Assembly: GCF_002300165.1 (NCBI RefSeq)
Contig: NZ_MLCE01000021.1
Span: forward strand, 372,001 to 436,000
Source of the DNA: Streptomyces sp. Tue6028
Lineage (GTDB): Bacteria; Actinomycetota; Actinomycetes; Streptomycetales; Streptomycetaceae
Length of the DNA stretch: 64,000 nucleotides
Direction of reading: 5' to 3'
Below are positions 59,171 to 64,000 of this stretch, in pieces. Every line of letters begins with the position of its first letter. Position 1 is the stretch's first letter. Below the pieces are notes generated by a model. That model was not told the origin of the DNA and made no database searches. It saw only the letters and a list, made by a program, of their open reading frames with translations. Position numbers and translations under genes: made by a program.

Positions 59171-61450
59171 ATGGGGGATACGCCGGATCAGGGTGCGGGC
59201 CGGGTCATCAATGGCCGATATCGGCTGCTGCGGACGCTCGGCGCGGGCGGAATGGGGCGCGTATGGCTCGCGTACGACGAGGAGTTGGCCTGCGAGGTCT
59301 CCATGAAGGAGATCGCGCTGCCGGACGCCCCGGTGGACACGGCCGAGCCCGCGCAGCGCATCGCGCGGGCGCGCAGCGAGGCCCGGCACGCGGCACGCCT
59401 GCGCGGGCATCCCCATGTGGCCACCGTGCACGACGTGGTGGTGCACGAAGGCCTGCCGTGGATCGTCATGGAGTACGTGCCGGACGCGGTCGACCTCCAG
59501 GACGTCGTGCGGCGGGCGGGTCCCCTGTCGCCCGCGCAGGCCGCCCGGGTCGGGCTCGCCGTTCTCGACGCGCTGACCGCCGGACACCGGATCGGCATCC
59601 TGCACAGGGATGTGAAACCGGCCAACATCCTTCTGGCGCCCGACGCTTCGGGCGACCCCCACGCACGCGTGCTGCTCACCGACTACGGGATCGCGCTCCA
59701 ACCGGAGTCCCGCGAGCCGCGGCTCACCGCCACGGCCGGCATCCTCGGCACACCCGGATACCTGGCTCCCGAGCGGGCCCGCGGCGAGCCGCCCACCCCG
59801 TCCGCCGACCTCTTCTCCCTGGGCGCCACGCTGTACGCCGCGGTCGAGGGCCGGGGTCCTTTCGACCGCCACGGCGAGTACGCCACGCTGACGGCCCTGC
59901 TCGCGGAGGAGCCCACCCCGCCGCTCCGGGCGGGTGAACTGACGCCCGTCCTCAACGGATTGCTCGTCAAGGACCCCGTGCGCAGGTCTTCGCCGGAGAC
60001 GGTCGGGCGGGGGCTGGAGCGGGTGTTGCGCGGCTCGTCCGGCGCGGGGCCCGGTGCGTCTGCGGGGTGGGGAGCGACGCCCGGACAGGGGCCGGTGCCG
60101 GGTGAATTCGGGCCCGCTCCCGGGTCCTACGGCGGCGCGTATCCCGGCCATCCCGCCGGTCCGTACGCGGACCGGCCGAGCGGCCCGTACGGCGCCCCGG
60201 CGAGCGGCCCGTACGGGGTCCCGGCAGGAGGGCCGTACGAGGTCCCGGCGGGAGGGCCGACGCCGAACACCCCGGGCGTGCCACGCACCCCGGCCACCCC
60301 GCAGACCCCGGGGGTGCCACCGGCGCCGAACACCCCGCAGACGCCCGGCGACCCGGCCGTCCCCGTGGCGGGCCCGGCATCCGACACTCCCGCGGCGGGC
60401 GGCCCCGTCACACCGGGTGGTCCGCCGGGATTCGGCCACGGCGCCTCGTCGCCGTACGCCGCCTGGAACCCGCCGGCCCAGCAGCCCGCGTACGGCGGTT
60501 CCGGCAATCCCTACCTGGGCGGTGGTCCCGCCGCGCTGCCCGCCGCCCGACCGGGCCGCAAGAGGCCGGCCGGCGTGATCGCCCTTGTCGTGGCCGCCGT
60601 TCTCGTGATCGCCGGAAGCGCCTGGGCGGCCGTGTCGCTGAGCGGCGGCGACGGGGAGAAGGAGGGCGCCGTGGCGAAGAAGGGCCCGTCCTCCACGGCG
60701 AGCACGCCGCAGCCGACGGGCCCGGTGTACCCGTACGGAGAAGAGGCGGGCCTCACCGACCCGTTGAGGGCCGGTGACTGCGTGAAGGCGGTCTGGTCGG
60801 GCACCCCGTTCGAGTCGGTGCCGAACCTGGGCGTGGTGGACTGCGCCGAGGACTGGCCGGACGGCCAGGTCGTGGCCGTCGACACGGCCGGCGACTACGC
60901 CGACGCCCGGGCCGCGGGCGCGACCCGCTGCGAGCGGCAGACCCGGCCCGTGGCCACCGCCCTGCCCGACGCGGGCTCCTACGCCCTCGTGCCGACGAAG
61001 GCGGGCTTCACCGCGGCGGACGGAGGTACGGCATGTCTCGTACTCGGCAGGCATGTCCCCATCGGGGGCGAACTGGCGCGGTTCCGGGACCAGGACATGG
61101 ACCTGTACGCCGCGCAGATGGCCGTGGGCGACTGCTGGACGTACGTCGACAAGGAGGGCGACAAGTTCTCGTCCCTCCTCACGGACTGTGCCCGGCCCCA
61201 CACCGACCAGGTCGTCGGATTCGTCACCGCGCCCGAGGACATGGAGTACAAGAAGGGAATCGACAACGGCGGAAAGCTCTGCAGCAACAAATTCGAGTCG
61301 AGTTGGGCGCCGGGTCCGGAGCTGAAGACCTACGGATGGCTGGGCGACGAGGAGGACTGGAACGACGGGTTCACCACCATCGTGTGCACCGTGGGCCGCG
61401 CCGACGAGAAAAAGACGAGCGGAAAACTACCGACGCCGGGCACCGTCTGA
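59171..61450 (+). CDS. Transmembrane serine/threonine protein kinase
   Basis: A 759-residue Hanks-type kinase. The P-loop is LRTLGAGGMGRVWLAYDEEL, the ATP-binding Lys in SMKEIALPD, the catalytic loop HRDVKPANILLAP, and the metal loop LTDYGIALQ (DYG, not DFG). GTPGYLAPERARGEPPTPSADLF follows. After ~280 come Pro/Gly-rich repeats, a span at about 480 (GVIALVVAAVLVIAGSAWAA) and an extracytoplasmic domain with Cys pairs (DCVKAVWSG..VDCAEDW). ATG 59171 has GGGAGG upstream. Probably autophosphorylates in response to an outside signal. Confidence 0.92.
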   Translation: MGDTPDQGAGRVINGRYRLLRTLGAGGMGRVWLAYDEELACEVSMKEIALPDAPVDTAEPAQRIARARSEARHAARLRGHPHVATVHDVVVHEGLPWIVMEYVPDAVDLQDVVRRAGPLSPAQAARVGLAVLDALTAGHRIGILHRDVKPANILLAPDASGDPHARVLLTDYGIALQPESREPRLTATAGILGTPGYLAPERARGEPPTPSADLFSLGATLYAAVEGRGPFDRHGEYATLTALLAEEPTPPLRAGELTPVLNGLLVKDPVRRSSPETVGRGLERVLRGSSGAGPGASAGWGATPGQGPVPGEFGPAPGSYGGAYPGHPAGPYADRPSGPYGAPASGPYGVPAGGPYEVPAGGPTPNTPGVPRTPATPQTPGVPPAPNTPQTPGDPAVPVAGPASDTPAAGGPVTPGGPPGFGHGASSPYAAWNPPAQQPAYGGSGNPYLGGGPAALPAARPGRKRPAGVIALVVAAVLVIAGSAWAAVSLSGGDGEKEGAVAKKGPSSTASTPQPTGPVYPYGEEAGLTDPLRAGDCVKAVWSGTPFESVPNLGVVDCAEDWPDGQVVAVDTAGDYADARAAGATRCERQTRPVATALPDAGSYALVPTKAGFTAADGGTACLVLGRHVPIGGELARFRDQDMDLYAAQMAVGDCWTYVDKEGDKFSSLLTDCARPHTDQVVGFVTAPEDMEYKKGIDNGGKLCSNKFESSWAPGPELKTYGWLGDEEDWNDGFTTIVCTVGRADEKKTSGKLPTPGTV

Positions 61451-61559
61451 GCGGGCCATGGGATGCCGGACGCCCTGCGTTCACCGTGGGTTCGCACGGG
61501 CGCTTCCGGGGCGTGCCAGCCTCCCGATCCGGAGCACCCGGGGGCGGAAGGACGATCTC

Positions 61560-61757
61560 ATGGAAAGCGGACCGGCGATCTTCGTGGGGACGGTGTTCGC
61601 CCTGTTCGGAGGCGGACTGCTGGCCTGGACGACGGTCCGGGTGCGGCACGGCGAGCCCGTCGCCCACGGTGTGAACCGCGTCGCATCGGCGGCCCTCGCG
61701 AGCGTCGCCGGAACGGGTGCGCTGGCACTCGGGATGTGGTGTTTCACGCGCGCGTGA
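61560..61757 (+). CDS. Small two-span membrane protein
   Basis: A 65-residue protein: MESGPAIFVGTVFALFGGGL (span 1), a short basic loop (VRVRHGEPVAHGVNR), then ASAALASVAGTGALALGMWC (span 2). GGAAGG lies eight bases upstream of the ATG. No named family; it lies between the kinase and topA in the same direction. Confidence 0.75.
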   Translation: MESGPAIFVGTVFALFGGGLLAWTTVRVRHGEPVAHGVNRVASAALASVAGTGALALGMWCFTRA

Positions 61758-61994
61758 GCACACCGGTTCCGGTAACTGGGAGGTCACACTCCGGATAGGC
61801 CGGAAAGACCTGGTCGGCACTCCGGGCGGCAGGAATGGCGGTAGTCGGGTTACCGTTCGAGTGGCCGTTGCGGGCTTTTCCCGTTTGACACGGGGGCGGG
61901 ATGTACCGTCACACTCCGCAGCGTCAGCACGACCCGACCCCCGGGAGCCAGAACCCGGGGAGCCCCCTCGCGTCGACCGGAGAGAAGAGCGAAG
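61758..61994 (+). promoter_or_regulatory. topA promoter region
   Basis: TTGACA at 61885-61890 is followed by TACCGT at 61904-61909; the 13-bp spacing is short, so the -10 may lie a few bases on. GGAGAGAAG at 61979-61987 precedes the TTG start. topA promoters in Streptomyces are supercoiling-sensitive; short, GC-rich spacing would fit such behaviour. Confidence 0.4.
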
Positions 61995-64000
61995 TTGTCC
62001 CCGACCAGCGACACCGCAAATGGCGGCCGCCGACTCGTCATCGTCGAGTCGCCTGCCAAGGCGAAGACGATCAAGGGCTACCTCGGCCCCGGCTATGTCG
62101 TCGAAGCGAGCGTCGGGCACATCCGTGACCTTCCCAACGGCGCCGCGGAGGTGCCCGAGAAGTACACCGGCGAGGTGCGCCGCCTCGGCGTGGACGTCGA
62201 GCACGACTTCCAGCCGATCTACGTGGTCAACGCTGACAAGAAGGCCCAGGTCAAGAAGCTCAAGGACCTGCTGAAGGACTCCGACGAACTCTTCCTCGCC
62301 ACCGATGAGGACCGCGAGGGCGAAGCCATCGCGTGGCACCTCCTCGAGGTCCTGAAGCCCAAGGTCCCGGTCAAGCGCATGGTGTTCCACGAGATCACCA
62401 AGGACGCGATCCGCGAGGCCGTCGCCAACCCGCGCGACCTGAACAAGCGCATGGTCGACGCCCAGGAGACCCGCCGCATCCTCGACCGCCTCTACGGCTA
62501 CGAGGTCTCGCCCGTCCTGTGGAAGAAGGTCATGCCGCGGCTGTCGGCGGGCCGCGTCCAGTCCGTGGCGACCCGGCTCGTCGTCGAGCGGGAGCGCGAG
62601 CGCATCGCCTTCCGCTCCGCCGAGTACTGGGACCTGACCGGCACCTTCGGCACCGGCCGGGCCGGCGACCCGAGCGACCCGTCCACCCTCGTCGCCCGTC
62701 TCGCGACGGTCGACGGCAAGCGCGTCGCCCAGGGCCGCGACTTCGACTCGCTGGGGCAGCTCAAGAGCGCGAACACGCTCCACCTCGACGAGGCGAACGC
62801 CCGCGCGCTCGCCGCCGCCCTGGAGAACACCGACTTCTCGGTCCGCTCGGTCGAGTCCAAGCCGTACCGCCGCTCGCCGTACGCGCCGTTCCGTACGACG
62901 ACGCTCCAGCAGGAGGCCTCGCGCAAGCTCGGCTTCGGGGCCAAGGCCACCATGCAGGTGGCGCAGAAGCTGTACGAGAACGGCTTCATCACCTACATGC
63001 GTACGGACTCCACGACCCTGTCCGACACGGCGGTCACCGCCGCCCGTGCGCAGGTCACGCAGCTGTACGGCGCCGACTACCTGCCGGCGCAGCCGCGTAC
63101 GTACGCCGGGAAGGTCAAGAACGCGCAGGAGGCGCACGAGGCGATCCGCCCCTCGGGTGATCGTTTCCGCACGCCCGCCGAGACGGGGCTGACCGGCGAC
63201 CAGTTCAAGCTGTACGAACTGATCTGGAAGCGCACCGTCGCCTCCCAGATGAAGGACGCCACCGGAAACAGCGTGACGGTGAAGATCGGCGGCACGGCCG
63301 CCGACGGCCGCGACGCCGAGTTCAGCGCGTCCGGCAAGACGATCACCTTCCACGGCTTCCTGAAGGCGTACGTCGAGGGCGCGGACGACCCGAACGCCGA
63401 GCTGGACGACCGCGAGCGCCGGCTGCCGCAGGTCAACCAGGGTGACCCGCTCTCCGCCGAGGAGATCACGGTCGACGGGCACGCCACCAAGCCCCCGGCC
63501 CGCTACACCGAGGCCAGCCTGGTCAAGGAGCTCGAAGAGCGCGAGATCGGCCGCCCGTCGACGTACGCGTCGATCATCGGCACCATCCTCGACCGCGGCT
63601 ACGTCTTCAAGAAGGGCACGGCCCTGGTGCCGTCCTTCCTCTCCTTCGCCGTGGTCAACCTCCTGGAGAAGCACTTCGGGCGGCTCGTCGACTACGACTT
63701 CACCGCCAAGATGGAGGACGACCTCGACCGCATCGCGCGCGGCGAGGCCCAGGCCGTGCCGTGGCTGAAGCGCTTCTACTTCGGCGAGGGCGACGCGACG
63801 GGCGCCGCCGAGGCCGGGAACGGCGACGGCGACCACCTCGGCGGCCTCAAGGAACTCGTCACCGACCTGGGCGCCATCGATGCCCGCGAGGTGTCGTCCT
63901 TCCCGGTCGGCAACGACATCGTGCTGCGCGTCGGCCGCTACGGCCCGTACATCGAGCGCGGTGAGAAGGACGCCGAGAACCACCAGCGCGCCGATGTGCC
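61995..64000 (+). CDS. topA: DNA topoisomerase I (truncated by the window end)
   Basis: Relaxes negative supercoils. The frame opens at TTG 61995 (LSPTSDTANGG), with RLVIVESPAKAKTIKGYLG and the Toprim Asp motif LFLATDEDREGEAIAWHLL following. The active-site Tyr is in FITYMRTDSTTLS. 668 codons are present; the C-terminal part is outside the window. The TTG start explains why it is easily missed. Strand passage and basic C-terminal tail, expected in Streptomyces TopA, cannot be checked here. Confidence 0.96.
   Translation, partial: MSPTSDTANGGRRLVIVESPAKAKTIKGYLGPGYVVEASVGHIRDLPNGAAEVPEKYTGEVRRLGVDVEHDFQPIYVVNADKKAQVKKLKDLLKDSDELFLATDEDREGEAIAWHLLEVLKPKVPVKRMVFHEITKDAIREAVANPRDLNKRMVDAQETRRILDRLYGYEVSPVLWKKVMPRLSAGRVQSVATRLVVERERERIAFRSAEYWDLTGTFGTGRAGDPSDPSTLVARLATVDGKRVAQGRDFDSLGQLKSANTLHLDEANARALAAALENTDFSVRSVESKPYRRSPYAPFRTTTLQQEASRKLGFGAKATMQVAQKLYENGFITYMRTDSTTLSDTAVTAARAQVTQLYGADYLPAQPRTYAGKVKNAQEAHEAIRPSGDRFRTPAETGLTGDQFKLYELIWKRTVASQMKDATGNSVTVKIGGTAADGRDAEFSASGKTITFHGFLKAYVEGADDPNAELDDRERRLPQVNQGDPLSAEEITVDGHATKPPARYTEASLVKELEEREIGRPSTYASIIGTILDRGYVFKKGTALVPSFLSFAVVNLLEKHFGRLVDYDFTAKMEDDLDRIARGEAQAVPWLKRFYFGEGDATGAAEAGNGDGDHLGGLKELVTDLGAIDAREVSSFPVGNDIVLRVGRYGPYIERGEKDAENHQRADV

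Noticed and set aside
61371..63983. 870-codon minus-strand frame over topA
   Set aside because: Antisense shadow; the plus-strand TopA motifs (Toprim, Tyr) are unmistakable.

Overview
This window is high-GC actinobacterial DNA. The genes it carries (wblA, bldG, an ssd/tad pilus locus, a Crp homologue, the pyrophosphate-energised proton pump and topA) and their order match the conserved core of a Streptomyces chromosome. Codon third positions are strongly GC-biased. Many genes begin with an A/T-poor -10 box 6-8 nt before the start codon (leaderless style), and many neighbours overlap by ATGA/GTGA.

Layout. 0.4-5 kb: aspartokinase and aspartate-semialdehyde dehydrogenase, then a SigE-type ECF sigma gene broken by an amber codon and its membrane partner. 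5-11 kb: SURF1-like protein, S9 peptidase, a TrkA-N/RCK ion-channel-like protein with a Gly/Ser repeat linker, and a small secreted protein made of FDHR repeats. 11.2-13.6 kb: a segment bounded by an intact tRNA-Pro(CGG) and a duplicated tRNA 3' end, holding an ECF sigma/CU044_5270 pair and gene fragments; it looks like a decayed tRNA-integrated island. 13.7-21 kb: Pr6Pr membrane protein, metallophosphoesterase, GatB/YqeY protein, an orphan LuxR-type HTH protein, a secreted protein, a class A penicillin-binding protein and wblA. 21-30.9 kb: paired ArsA-type ATPases, a DUF4177-like protein, RidA, NUDIX and metallo-beta-lactamase hydrolases, Crp, endonuclease III with a histone-H1-like tail, CoA-type NUDIX, and a MarP-type membrane serine protease. 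31-42.8 kb: epoxide hydrolase-like protein, holin-like membrane protein, NhaA, acetyl-CoA synthetase with a candidate DasR site, a SulP/carbonic anhydrase fusion, a deacetylase-like lipoprotein, a CooC/MinD-like ATPase and a Fic-like protein lacking the catalytic His. 43-50 kb: HAD phosphatase, then ssd-tadA-tadB-tadC-pilin-tadE-tadE-like. 50-64 kb: DEAD/DEAH helicase, bldG and its kinase-like anti-sigma partner, proton pump, lipoprotein, N6-type methyltransferase, transmembrane Ser/Thr kinase, small membrane protein and topA (runs off the end).

Most of the window is ordinary core chromosome. The parts that stand out are the tRNA-bounded segment with its mosaic fragments, the FDHR-repeat secreted protein, the octapeptide-repeat Tad protein, the disrupted sigma factor, a Cys/His-rich linker inside the SulP/carbonic anhydrase fusion, and DnaA-box-like sequences, including three repeated at an exact 23-bp period. 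I found no CRISPR array, integrase, transposase or rRNA.
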